Positions 36,485 through 48,278 of a DNA stretch of 64,000 nucleotides are shown here, piece by piece; position 1 is the stretch's first letter, and each line of letters opens with the position of its first letter. The translations under genes and the position numbers were made by a program. Under the pieces are notes generated by a model. It saw nothing but the letters and a program-made list of their open reading frames with translations. It searched no databases and was not told where the DNA came from. Origin of the DNA: Crocodylus rhombifer (taxonomy: Eukaryota > Chordata > Crocodylia > Crocodylidae); the NCBI GenBank assembly GCA_038503035.1, contig JAVSML010025536.1, positions 865,932 to 929,931 on the forward strand, given 5' to 3'.

Positions 36485-36565
36485 GCTTGCAAAGAACATC
36501 TTTTTTCCAACTATTTAGTTGGTCTAATAAAAGATACCATGTCTACCCAAACATCCTTGTGTGCC

Positions 36566-37080
36566 TAAAAGTTCAGAAGATATATGCAGTTTCTGAACTT
36601 GTGTCGTGGCCAGCAACTGAGTTATGCCTGCTGCAAAACCCCAACAGATATCGAATGGAAGTGACAAGCTTTTATCCATAAATTTGTGAGTTAATACTTT
36701 TTCCTCTGCTGTTACAGTATATGCTTTTACAACATAAGAAAACTTGTGATAGGTTGTGCTAAGGTTCACCTGAGTCCCATGTCACAAAACTGGAGGCTGT
36801 CTTAAGGAAAGTTTTGCTGAAAGCTATGTCACTTTTCAAACAGTCTTCAATGGAAAATATTTCATTTCACTATAAATGCCTTGAAGGAAGAATTTAAATT
36901 CAGCAGAATCTAATATGGCATGCCATTTTATATTCTAGCATTCCACCAGGCAGAGGTAATGCAGTTTAAATAAAGCAAATGTCCCCCGCTATATCTGCAT
37001 AGCTGGAAATGGGTGCATACATTTAATATATGTACACGTGCATGTGTGCGCGGACACACACCAACTAATGAAGACTTACA
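36566..37080. other. Non-coding DNA, no gene seen
   Basis: Half a kilobase of AT-rich sequence without features, ending in a short 'acacgtgcatgtgtgcgcgg' alternating tract (37031-37060). Confidence 0.55.
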
Positions 37081-37210
37081 GAGTTATAGAAAAGTAGGGT
37101 TGAAAGGGAATTCTAGAGTTGCTGTAGTTCAACCCCCTCTCTGAGGCAGGAACATCTCTATTCCAACAATCCCATACAAAACCTTGCAGAACATTTAACT
37201 AAAACTACAC
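37081..37210 (-). mobile_element. CR1 3'-end fragment
   Basis: 'cagagttatagaaaagtagg', 'gttgaaagggaattctagag' and 'gtagttcaaccccctctctg' match the reverse-oriented CR1 3' end ('aatcatagaaaagtagggctggaagggacctc...agtccaaccccctgc'). It is older than the 40351 copy, judging by divergence. Confidence 0.7.
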
Positions 37211-37318
37211 CGTCAACCGTACTGGACAACCGCAAGGCATAGCACCCTAATGTGCCACATGTAAAACAGGGGAGAAATGGTAGTTAGTGCCCTGCTGAAG
37301 CCAAGGTTGTTAAAATAC

Positions 37319-38086
37319 TAGGGCTGTGCAAAGCTTCGGCTCCTGATTCGATTCGGCTCAATTCGGTGGCCGAAGCTCTGAATCCGAATCGAATCAGGAG
37401 ACCCTTTACTCTCTCTGAATTGAATCAGAACCCTCTGATTCTGAAAGATTCAGAGATTCGGACATAGACACAGCTTTCAATGCTTTTTTTGCATACCTCA
37501 AGGTAGCAGGCGGCTCATGAATGCTGCGATGTGGGGTGGATGGAGTGTCCCGCAGGAGCATGGGGGGTTCCCCAGTGCACTCAGCAGCACACTCGCAAGT
37601 GGACCAGAAGCACTTCTGGTCCACTTCTGGGTCTGCTGGAGAGCGCGCTGGGGGGCTCTCCTGTGTCTCCCTGGATTGGCAACTGGTGCCTCTTGGGTCT
37701 GGGGGGTACCTGGGGTTCCCCTGTGGCCTATCGCTGAGCTGGTGGGGGGCACAGGAGGGGGGCCCCAGCATGCTTCCTGGTGGACCTGGAAGTGGACCAG
37801 AACTACTTCTGGTCCACTTCCGAGCTTGCCACTGAGCACGTGGAGGACCCCCCCCCCCACACCATGCCACCATGCTCCTGTGGGATACTCCATCCACCCC
37901 AACATTACAGCATTCACAAGCCATGCTGCTACCTAGAGGTATGTCGAAAAAACATTTAAAGCTGTCTCTATGTCCAAACGGCTGATTCTCCAAATCAGCA
38001 TCGAATCTTCAGATTCATATTTGGCTTAATTGAATTCAGGCCAAATCGAAATCTGAATCAAATAGGGCCCGCTTCACACACCCCTG
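37319..38086 (-). mobile_element. hAT-type foldback element, complete, 768 bp, perfect 8-bp TSD
   Basis: The ends are TAGGGCTGTGCAAAGCTTCG and, reverse-complemented, CAGGGGTGTGTGAAGCGGGC. TAAAATAC flanks it exactly (37311-37318 and 38087-38094). The two halves are broadly inverted repeats: 'gcatacctcaaggtagcagg' on the left and the complement of 'gctgctacctagaggtatgt' on the right. The middle holds two near-perfect hairpins built on 'agtggaccagaa...ttctggtccact' (37594-37630 and 37790-37828). No transposase is encoded; open frames over this GC-rich middle occur on both strands and have no domain. It is in opposite orientation to the copy at 52316. Confidence 0.93.
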
Positions 38087-38094
38087 TAAAATAC

Positions 38095-40087
38095 ACTCAA
38101 GAGATGCAAGGAAGACAGCACACGACCCTCTTGCAGGGGAAGGCAAAAGCCCTGACCATCAGGTCATATTCCATTCTGACTCCAAATGTGGCAATCAGTC
38201 TGACCCACATATAATCCCTGAACTTTGAAAATGTTGAATCTTAATCCAAACTTCAAATATGGCCCTGGCTCAATCAGATGAACTCTGTGCTCTGAAGTCC
38301 CAGGGTCTGAACAACTTTAAATTAGAAGACGCTTGCAACTGTAAAATTTGGTCGATGGCCAAATTACTAAATAAACATTTCTAAACCCTGGAGTTCCATG
38401 GATAAAAAAATTCTTAAACATTCACACTAAACAGTACTACAAATGATTATTTTCTTTCTTCCATTCTTTCTTTCTTTCTTTCTCATTTGACTTCTGTCTG
38501 AGTGCCTTCTGGCCGGGATAGTGGATGATCAGATGAACAACGCAGGATAGCTTTGCTGAATAGGACAATAAAATGTTCTGAAAAAAAGAAGGAAATCATT
38601 TTAAAGTGAAAGTTCTATACAAACATAAGAATAATAAATCTTGGATTCCCAGGCTATATTATTTACGTTGAAATGGTAAAGTCAATCTGTGACGTCCACT
38701 AACTGTTGGCTATTGTTGCATGATCGCTGTGTTGTTTTATGTATGTGAACCAACCTCGCAATAGAAGGCGACAAACAAAAAAGATGGAAAAATATATAAA
38801 ACAGGGGGAAAAATGGTCTGCTTTCTACCTCAGGCTTTAAAACTCTTCTTACACACTTCAGCATGAAGTCTATTAAAGCAGAATATAGTGGAAATACAAT
38901 ATACAGCAATGAATGTCTCCAAACCAGCAATTTAGCGCTAAAGCTGAGGGCAGTTCTTATGCACCGACTTTTAATACCAAGACGATTTGTGGTCTCACAA
39001 AGTTTCTGCCTTAGGCAAGAGTTGTGCTGTGTTCTAATAGGTCTAGTTTGTTGACTGTCAGAATAATGGAGAAATTGGTAGCAGAGGGCCTGAGTGCTGT
39101 AAACAGCTGAGATAATTAGAAGGTCTGTCAGGAGGAGAATAAGGCTAAAGTAGTTTACATTCTGTCACAGGGCGGAAAGCGTTCATTCAGGGGACTACTG
39201 GATAAAAGGACATAGTACCTATGTCCTAGCTAGCTCATTCAGAGGTTGGGAAAAGGTGCTGTTCTAGTGTTTGCTAGCCAACACTCTCTGTTTTCTTTCC
39301 TTGGGTTGCATTCAAAGAGTTGATATTTATTATTAATAAAATAATACATCTTGCGAGCAAAATGCTGACGGTTGGGTTTTTCAATTATGCTGCATAGTTG
39401 ATGCAAAACCTTTGGAGTCGAGGCAGGCAAGCCAGGGTGTAGAGTGTGAAGGAAACTGTGGGGAATGAATGAGTGACCCCCTGAAGGGCCTGAGGTATAA
39501 GAGAGGTCTTTCTGTCATGCAACAAAGGGAGCTGTGTGAACAATGACAGAGGGTCACATTACCATATTAAGAGGACCCTGCGATGACCAGAAAGAAGCAT
39601 TCCAACAGAGGTATTATCATATCAAATCTTAATATGTCCAGTATTACTAACACAAGGTTCCCTGGCCAGCAGATTCAGGGGTGGGAAGTCTAATACCTAG
39701 AAACCATTGTGGCTTGGTGATGATGCATAGGCGGTGGTATATGTCAAAATTATTTGGAGGTAAAACCTTCGAGACAATAAGTGGTTTTGATGACCTCCAT
39801 TTCTCAGTGCTCCCACAATGGTCTGATTCTGAAACAACGCTGGCCTGCTGCCCTCTATGAAGTCCCTTATGTTGTTTTAAGTTGGGCGTTTCAAAAGGGA
39901 GTCACTCAGAATCACTGGTTCTGTGGGGGTCTAAAGCATGTGTTAAGGAATAAGTATGAGGTAACGTTGGTACTGAAATTGTAAAACTATTGGGTAGGGT
40001 GTGTATATGGTTAGTGACAAGAAAATTGTAATTTATTTTGCCTTCTTACAGAGACATAGTGTAAGAGAAATAGGGGGATCACCTGCC
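38095..40087. other. Non-coding DNA, no gene seen
   Basis: Two kilobases without recognisable exons. A (TTTC)n microsatellite of about 33 bases lies at 38451-38483. Nothing else stands out. Confidence 0.55.
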
Positions 40088-40262
40088 AGGTTCCAAGGAG
40101 ACCTCCATCCTTCTTCCAGCTTTGCCATTCGCACACTTGGCCATTGTAGGAAGGACACCTTAACTCTGGTCCTCATCTGTAAAATGAAGGCAGCGCTATA
40201 TGCCTTCGTAAAAAAGATTTTGAGATCTGCAGATGAAGAGTGCAAAGTAGTGCTGAAGTTGT
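40088..40262 (+). mobile_element. MIR SINE
   Basis: 'ccttaactctggtcctcatctg' (cut to the core) is followed by 'taaaatgaaggcagcgctat', then 'gattttgagatctgcagatg' and 'aagagtgcaaagtag'. This matches MIR 'cctcatctgtaaaatgggg...' and its downstream 'tttgagatctgcagatgaaaagcgct' region. The head near 40088-40150 is diverged. Confidence 0.6.
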
Positions 40263-40350
40263 GATTTGTTTGTGTTAAGGTCTACCCTTTTCCCCTAGGG
40301 CCACTGTTACAGATTATGGACAGGATAATCTCATTGGGTTTTTAACACTG

Positions 40351-40475
40351 AATCATAGTTTCATAATTTCTAGTTTCTAGGGTTGGAAGGGACCTGAGCA
40401 GATCATCTAGTCTGACCCCCTGCCATGGCAGGAAAGAGTACTGGGGTCAAATGACCCCAGGAAGGTGTACATCTT
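40351..40475 (-). mobile_element. CR1 3'-end fragment, young-looking
   Basis: 'aatcatagtttcataatttc', 'gggttggaagggacctgagc', 'agatcatctagtctgacccc', 'ctgccatggcaggaaagagt' and 'actggggtcaa' correspond almost base for base to the 3' end of the CR1 at 54401-54530, so both come from the same subfamily. Only the last 125 bases were copied. Confidence 0.88.
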
Positions 40476-41410
40476 TGAGGATTATTCATACTTGGGTAGG
40501 ACTGGAGACACGGTTCAAGAAAGAGCTCACTTCTGAAAGACTGTGGTAGGAAACGGATGGTTCAGGGCCATCTTGGGTAACATAATGTGATCTAAGTCAG
40601 TGGTTCAACTCCTAAACGTTGTGATGACATCAATAGGATGGCAAGAGTTGTGCCCTCCGCCATTCAAACCCAAGCTGTCTCTCCCTTTGCAATTCAGCAA
40701 AGAGATCTGTATTTGCCCTTGAGAAGGTATATAGGTGATTTCCGTCATTTCCACCTCAGCCAGTCCTCCTAAACACCTGAATGGCCGTTGCTCTAATGAC
40801 CCAGTTGTCTTTTTTGACAAGACTGGAGGAGTCTTTTTTTTTTCTTTTTTTTAAGTCTTCACAGCCCTCTGGAGCAGCAGGCAGCAGACATTGCATGATT
40901 GCATTGGGACTTAAGAGCAAACTCCAGCTCGCAGTCAATGGCTGCGTGCCAGACAGCTCAGTCTTCAGAGAACAAAACCGTTAGGAAGGCTGAACATTTT
41001 AAAAGGAGAATCAGCTGACATCCCTCTGAGCAGCCAGTGGTGGGAACTTGAGCAGGAGAAGAGGGGACAGATCTTAAAATGGGTTGAAGGAAAGGTGAGA
41101 GAATGAAAGGGCTTTATTACCTCTCTCCTTCCACTCACACACCCAGTAAAAGGGACAGAAAAGAACTTGGATTTGTGCATAAAAACAATAGTCATTTTAT
41201 TCCCCAAATTTAATGGATATCATGGTTGTTATTTGAAGAGGAGTCAGTGTTGGAAGGATGGTTAGAAGCTGCCTTCTACCTTAGATAAAAAACATTTAAA
41301 TAGCTTGAAAATGAGAGATGGGTCTGAGCACTAGAGTGTGGTTTGCACAACACTGACCCTGGAAGTATTTGGATTCAGAAGCTCGACTGAAGCACAACTC
41401 TGTTCCATAA
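40476..41410. other. Non-coding DNA, no gene seen
   Basis: About 0.9 kb without recognisable coding blocks. It contains a T-rich tract at 40836-40852 and ends at the start of the alternating satellite. Confidence 0.55.
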
Positions 41411-41751
41411 GTGTATGTGCACATGCATACACGTGTATATGTGTATGCACACATACGTACATGTGTATATGTACATGTGTACGTGTATATGTATACATAA
41501 GTACACGTGTATATGTGTATGCATACATGCATATGTGTATGCGCGCATGTGTACGTGTGTATATGTGTATGCGCACACGTACGTGTGTATATGTGTATGC
41601 GCACACGCGTACGGGTGTATATGTGTATGTACACATGTGTACATGTGTATATGTACATCCGTATGTATACAAGTGTATGCGCGTACATAAGTACATGTGC
41701 ATACGTGTGTATGTGCATGTATATGCATATGTATATGTATATGTATACATT
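41411..41751. repeat. 340-bp alternating purine/pyrimidine satellite (TGTATATGTGTATGCRCAC type)
   Basis: The tract is built of irregular units such as 'gtgtatatgtgtatgcgcac' joined by 'acgtacgtg' and 'acatgtgtac' palindromes. Strict purine-pyrimidine alternation holds almost throughout and is of the type that adopts left-handed Z-DNA or cruciforms. Open frames of up to 148 codons on both strands here are by-products of a repeat with few stop triplets. Confidence 0.92.
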
Positions 41752-44700
41752 TACATTTTTATTTTTAAAATTAATTGTTGGTAAAATCGAGCTCCAAACA
41801 TTGTTTCAAAACAAAAATGGAAGCAGTTTATTACAAAAGTAGCAAAGCAAAACTTTTTGATGTATCTTTTATCAGCCTAAACTGTTTACTACATTCAACT
41901 GGAAACTGCATTTTTTTTTGATGAATGAATTTATCTGAGTGACAATTTTCCCTCATGTCCCTCTGATTCACAGCAATGTGAAAGGAGAATCAGACCCCAG
42001 GAATCCAAGCATTGTTTTACCCACTGGTGAAATGGGAATCCTATATAAAAGTTGGGGAACAAGAAAAATAGAGGGGGCAGAACTAACTTTCTCAAAAATA
42101 CCCACTTATAGGTACCTCAGGTTCATCGGAAGCCAGACTCTCAGATGGAGCTGACCCTGGATAATCTGGTCTGGCTTGTCCAAAGTCACAGCAGCTCCTT
42201 TGTAGAGACAGGAATACAATTGTGGTTTCCCTGTTTCTGTCTGCTGCACATTAACTGCTTGATAGCATCATGTGTAAATGAAACTGTGCACAAATTGTCT
42301 CAAATTCTAATTTTCACTTTAGTCTGACCCTTTCAAAGTCATTAAGAGGGAATGCATAGACCTGTTCCCCTCAGAAGTTGTTCATGGAATATCTGCCAAC
42401 ATTTGGACTAATTTCTTAAGAATATCCACTAACTTTAACCCACGTGCTCTTCAGAGGTAGAAGGAAAAAAACAAACCCCACAATGAATATTGCTACAGCA
42501 AGAAAATCAAAATGATTATCCTTTGTAACCTAATAAGCCATTAAAAAGGGTAAATTGCCAGTACCCTCTGCAATTTTTTCATTGGATAATTAGCATCGTA
42601 AGTATTAATGATCATTTTAACAAATTACCATATAATTGTAATGTGTTTCCTCATTTAGTCATACATATTATACAAATCCTTCTAAGATTTGTGTATTAAT
42701 TGCGATTACATTATTTATTGGTCTAGCTGAGTTACAACCCATTCTGGTAACTAATCCTGTTAAACAAATGCTGGGGTGGCTCATCAGTAGTTATCTGCTA
42801 GTACCAGAGTAATTCCTAGTAGATGTAAGTGTCACTGGCCAGACTCAAATTAAGGATCAGATGACAAACTGTAACAGGAAAGAATATTCTCAGGATCAAA
42901 GACCTAGAAATGTCACATCTCTGGCTATGTTAACTTCATCAGGAATAGAAGCTGAGATGGAAAAATGCATTCACAAGTTTACAGGGCCAGTCTGTGCTGG
43001 TGGCAATGCTGCTTCTTGGATTAATTAATTTCATAACATTTCCATAGTACAGTTTTACTTAGTGTACTTTTTGTAAGCTAATTTTAGTTGAAATGCTTTG
43101 CACAATCTGCTCAAAATGTGTTTATGATTCAGCATGGTTAAGAGTTCCCTATTCAGTTTGCATTCTACTGCCTCCACCATATCCATCAAAATTGGTGAAA
43201 CGAATGAAGGGAACACAGCCATAAGTAAGTAAATAAAATAAAATTTGTGTGCTTGATTCACTTCAGCTAGGCCTGCAGTCCGTTTCTGTTCATGTTCTGT
43301 GAATCCCCTACTTGATCTTTTTGTCAGCAGAGACAATGGCTGAGAGGGTAAATGTTAAGAGAATACTGCAGATTTTTTTTTCTGGGTATGGGAATTGTGC
43401 ATTTGTTACACTCAGTATGGCTCTTGGAAAGCTTACTGAAACGTATTCTTTTCCCGTTTGGGAGCAGATAACACTGGGATGACCTGAGCATCCAATCAAA
43501 ACAGTTTTAATTTCAAATTTTGAATATGCACGTAGATAAGCTACAGACCCCGAATGATTACAAACAATGATACAGGAGATCATTGAGAACAGGCTGAAAT
43601 TCACCTCCAAGGGGCCAGCAGAAGCTCCTCCAAGTATTGCTCTATGGGAATTGAAAAAGTCTCTTGGCTCCATTGTGGGTAGATGTTACAGGTGCCATGG
43701 GATCATATTTGAGAAAAATCCAGATCTGTTTGCTGAAAATTCATGAAGAGGAAAAAAGGCAAAATGTATCAAATAGATGATTCATTACAAATTACTGAGC
43801 TCTGTCCAGATGAAGGGAAAGCGAGGGCCATGCTAAATGACAGGGTGTACTGTTTAACCGGGAGGCCTTCATTTAAATTCTGATTTGGCGACAAATGAAC
43901 AGTGTTTACGTTGTTACTCACCTGTACGCTTCATGCAAGTTGCTGGCATACTTCTGTTCAAGAACTATTACTTTTATCTAAAGGGAACTGTATGTAGATG
44001 AAGGAAGAATGCTTTTGCCACTTTATTTTTTAAGTTCGGTGTCTCTTTTTCTGTCTGTTATGATTTTGCATCTAACAGAGAATTCCAAGTGCCTTCAAAA
44101 TCATTGTTTATCTGAAAATAATGTCCTATGCAGAACGGTAATAGCTGGGGTTCAGACTTCAGGCTGTCTGCGTGGCAAAAGATGCAAATTGGCACTTAGG
44201 GGGATTTTCAGAAGCATCTGTGATTTCAGTAGCTCTTTTGAAAACTCCTTTAGATGTCTATGTGCCCCTTTAGATGCCTAGATCAGTGTTTAGGCGTATG
44301 AGGAGGGGGAAATCTTGGCAGTGCAAGTGCTATAGATTAAGATTCTGGGATAATGTCCAAGCCCAACTCAAACCAACAGCAAAAATTCCATTGACTTGAA
44401 TGGGGGCACAATTTCACTCCAGATGTTTTGGCAGGTCTCCAGGGAAACTGTTTGCAGGGCACCTGGTAACACTGCCTATCCTTAATCAGTTATTAGTCCC
44501 TAGCTTTCATGAACATTAAACTCACTCACCTTTTTTTTTTTTTTTTATCAAAAAGGATGACTTTCTCTCTGCCACTGCTACGCTCAGCCGTACGAAAGCC
44601 TACGATGGCACCTTACAAAGTTGCCGTTGCATTGGTGGTATCAGTATTAATCATGTGCTGCTTGAGACTGTAATTGAATAGTTTTTACACAGATGATATT

Positions 44701-46757
44701 AACTGATAAAATATGGCATCCTCATGAGAAAACATTACCTTGAAATATTAGCGTTATAATATGTTAATTTCTATGGAGGATATGACTACAGATATATGAG
44801 GAGATGTAAATTTCCAAGCACTTCTGCTGACAATTTCCATGTCAACATAACTCTTAGGAATTTGTACTCACTATTTTGCGATGACTTATATGATGATGTA
44901 TAACAACTTAAGGGGTTTTTAAAATGCAGTATTTTGACTAATGTAGTTTGGTAAATAGCATAAAGACTATTTCTTCTTTTCAATTTCTTGAGAAAGGATG
45001 CAAGCCTCCGATATCGGTAACAGTCACCTCTCAAATGCAAAATGCCATAGTAGTCTCAGCTTTCTGCAACAAACAAACCAAGCCTGGAGTAATCTCATTT
45101 GTTATTAATGGGCAAAGAAATTCTGGGGGTAGCCGCCAAAACTCGTATCCGGGAGGGGGGAGAGCGAAGGAGAGAGGTGCCCATTTTGCTTCAGACCTGT
45201 TTGATTTTCTGATCTTTCTTACGTTGGTTTTAATCCAGCCTCACTCCTCTGGCTTTAGAGGCCTCTGGCTTATGCTGGCGCGCTCACTCTGATCTCTTTT
45301 AGGAACAACCTAGTTTTATCAGGTGAAATTAGGGGGAAAAGGGTACCTTGAAAGCAGAAAGGGAAGACTGCAATTGTATAAAATGACAGCTATCCTGACA
45401 CTCTCTTAGTGGCTTAATCTGAATTAATTGGTGCTACTTCTGTCTTTGATAGCCAAAAATAGCCTTAGGGGATGTGGTTCTCATGGAACAAGTGGCCACT
45501 TGGGAGAGCCATCCCAGGTCCAATCATGTCATGGGCTCATTTGTCTCCCACAGTAATTCACTACTCATTTCAGTCCCTTTAAATGTAAAACAGCTGCTGC
45601 TGCTTAGTTTTCCTTTAAGGTACCTACCCTCGCTTAAAGCCAGTCTTGAATGCAACCCATCCCATAATAGTCTCCCACACAGTGCTCATTTGGAAACAAT
45701 TAACCCTTGATTTGAGATCCTCTCAAAGAATCCCTTTCCATGCTCCCTTCCAGTCTGCTGCAACCCATTTCATTATTCCCTCCCTGCTTGGATAGGAATA
45801 GCTTTCTCCATTAGAAACACCTCGGATCTGGCAGCTATTTGTAAACGGTAACTGTATATATGGTTCTTGGGGGAGTTACGGAATTGCCATTTTTATTGTA
45901 TTTGTTTTACCCCACTCATCTGTACTTGTTGGAAGAACTCTAGGCTACCAAATCAAAACAGACCGGCGCTTTGTCAGGAATTACTTTGCAAAAAGATCAT
46001 TTCCTCCCCCCCTCAACCCCCCCCACTGGACGAGGGGGTCTTGTTCACTTCACACGTGTTTGGCACCAGCCCTTACCCCTGGCATCACTCAGTCTCCAGC
46101 GATATGATGAGCTTGCCGATTAATCTGCTGTAAGGAGAAGCATCTGGCTCTGAGCTAATAAAATATCAATTTGTAACAGGGAGGAACAGCGCTCAGCGAG
46201 AGGCCTGCATGCTCAGGGCTCTGAGACCCAATTTGACTTGGAAAGTTTAATGCCACTTGTGAATTTATCCTGCACTCAAAGCACTTTACATCTTTCTGTG
46301 CGGTGGTCTCAACTTTCTCCAAAGTGCTGTGGTTTTGGAACCACTTCCTTAAATTGTCAATAGAATAACCGAGCTCCAAATTCCACAGGGCCCGGCCCCC
46401 ACTCCCCCCCTCCTTTTCCTAATGGGTTGCTGGCCAGATGTGGTGGCCCCTTGCTGTGATGTTAAACTGGCAACACCCTTGATCCAGGCAGACAGACACT
46501 CAATAGCCAACTTCTGGAAAACTTCCCTCCTTCACTGGATGTCTCTGACACAAACCAGCTGAAGACATTGCAATGCCAGAAAGTGTTACAGCTGGACTGC
46601 ATGACAGATTGGCAGCAACTCGCTGATTTGGGGACCTGATTTGGGGGGCTGCGAACCACTCACTGTCCAGGCACTGAGCCACTAATCACAGTTTATATTA
46701 GCAATCAGATACTTTTCCACTACTGAATGATCTGTTCAGGCTTTTTCACCTTACAGG

Positions 46758-46761
<4 letters not shown>
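41752..46761. other. Non-coding DNA, possible conserved elements, no gene seen
   Basis: No exon is recognised in 5 kb. 42510-42770 is repeat-free and rich in TAATTA, ATTAATG and AATAAT-type cores. 46120-46380 is likewise smooth and repeat-free. Both have the look of conserved non-coding DNA, but this is untested. A tRNA-SINE scrap ('gggccatgctaaatgacagg' then 'aggccttcatttaaattc') is near 43795-43885. A T16 run sits at 44531-44547, and 44195-44285 contains the MITE-like 'gggggattttcagaagcatc' block. Confidence 0.5.
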
Positions 46762-46807
<46 letters not shown>

Positions 46808-46823
46808 CGCGCACGTGCGCATG
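46762..46823 (+). repeat. (TG)n-(CG)n compound microsatellite
   Basis: About 19 TG repeats (46762-46799) run directly into about 7 GC repeats and 'acgtgcgcatg'. A CG-dinucleotide run this long is rare in CpG-depleted vertebrate DNA, and the whole tract alternates purine and pyrimidine. Confidence 0.92.
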
Positions 46824-48278
46824 CTGTACCTTTGCTCTGTGCTTCACATCTGTCCCATATTTTCAACTATATCTAAACCATACCTATTAACATGAGCTCA
46901 GTGAAGGACACGTTAGAAATGCCCAAATCTCTCCTGTTCTGTTCTTCTGATTCCCTGATCAGCCTGTCACATACCTGGCTTCTGTGGTCATCTGATTAAT
47001 TTAACCCCGTGGATAACTTCATGTAAGTGGAGATATAATCTTAGAGAAAAATCTGTGGAGTTTAAGACAAAAAAAGATAACTTCTGTTTAGGTTGGTTTT
47101 TAATCGTACTGTGGAATTGGGAATGACATTATGCTTTGGAAATCAGAATCCTGTAGAATAGCTATGTTTCTTTTATCCTTTAGTTTTTCTGAATCATTTC
47201 TGTAGAAATGTAGTGATTTAATCCCTTTTATGAAGGCGTTTTCTATTAAGGCATTTGTGGTCAACCCTAGTTTATGATGCTACGAACATACACGTGTGCA
47301 GGACGATCATGTCATAATGTGCAAATGTTTCATGCGAACTATAACAAAATCTACAGTAATGTATAATGATCATACAGCATAAAAATGTATGAGATAATTT
47401 ACATTTCAGGGAATATATATTAAATCAGCTTGATCAGAACCCAGAATTTCCATTCAAAGAAAATGCTGACATTTGGGGGAAAAAGCTAGTACTGAATAGG
47501 AATGAAATGCTGAAATTTTGATACTTCCCATGAAAATAGTTAAAATATTTCAGCTCAGGATCACCAGAATATGGTGTGTAAACTTATATATTTTATAATA
47601 TTATAAAATTGTAAACATATTTTTTTAATTTTATATATAAACTTATATATTTCATATTTTAAAATATGAAAGAATGTACACGTGCAAATGGAAATATATA
47701 ATGGCATTTGTATTTTCATGTAATAGAAAAGCCAAAAGCAATGACATGTTTTGGTCAGTTGTTGAAATGAAACACCACACTGCTTTTCCCATTGATAACA
47801 TTTGTTAACGCTAGCATAACACTGACATGGTTTTATTTTGATGAGGCTACATTTTTTTTCAGACAAAAAAAAATTTACAGGTTTCTTTTTGTTCCTCTTT
47901 AATATCTGAGAAGATTCCAGCCCATAGGTGGTCCAGTCACAGGAAGTGACATTGCAGTTGACACTTATTAACTGACTCTTAGCATTCAGAGCAGAGACCA
48001 ATGATTCAAGAGGACACTGAGACTTATCTTCTCTCCTCCTAATAAAATGGTTCTACTTGGTCAAAGTTGAGCCACCTGGGAAACGTTAACCCAATCCAAA
48101 CTAGAAGTTACTAGGTTAATGCTACATGTTTTCACTTCTACTTAGTTCAGTTGTCACTAACAACTAGTCTAATTTTACCATCAAAAACACATAGAACAAC
48201 ACTTATTTACCTTGCAACTGGGTAGCTGAATACTTAACTACTAATACAGTTTGGTCCAGCAAGTAAAACACCATCATT
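46824..48278. other. Non-coding DNA, very AT-rich in part
   Basis: No gene seen. 47576-47680 is almost pure A/T with 'aaacttatatatttt' occurring twice, about 60 bases apart (47580 and 47640). This suggests a small local duplication. Confidence 0.55.

Larger units (their letters stand above)
34742..36565 (-). mobile_element. Penelope-like retroelement remnant with inverted ends
   Basis: The element is encoded on the minus strand. Its middle (35225-36201) keeps the end of the RT region and a GIY-YIG endonuclease. Its two ends carry related sequence in inverted orientation: 35118-35149 (plus strand 'ggcagataaggttctttggg'...) matches the reverse complement of 36533-36565 ('ggcacacaaggatgtttggg'...). 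Inverted or direct terminal repeats are known for Penelope-like elements. The left end extends outward to 34742 ('gttggttgtagccatcttgg') and is split by a hAT element at 34778-35104. Most of the RT is missing between 36201 and 36450. Total length without the hAT is about 1.5 kb, so this is an internally deleted or 5'-truncated copy. Confidence 0.7.

Noticed and set aside
37406..37993. 195-codon open frame and its overlaps on both strands
   Set aside because: Inside the foldback hAT; open frames appear on both strands because the sequence is palindromic and GC-rich. The equivalent frames in the 52316 copy are not conserved in length.
40597..40625. hAT-like end 'cagtggttcaactcc'
   Set aside because: No inverted partner within 1.5 kb and no 8-bp duplication.
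41296..41842. Six overlapping open frames of up to 148 codons on both strands
   Set aside because: They translate the alternating satellite into Tyr/Thr/His/Cys/Met/Val repeats in several frames at once; the repeat simply lacks stop triplets.
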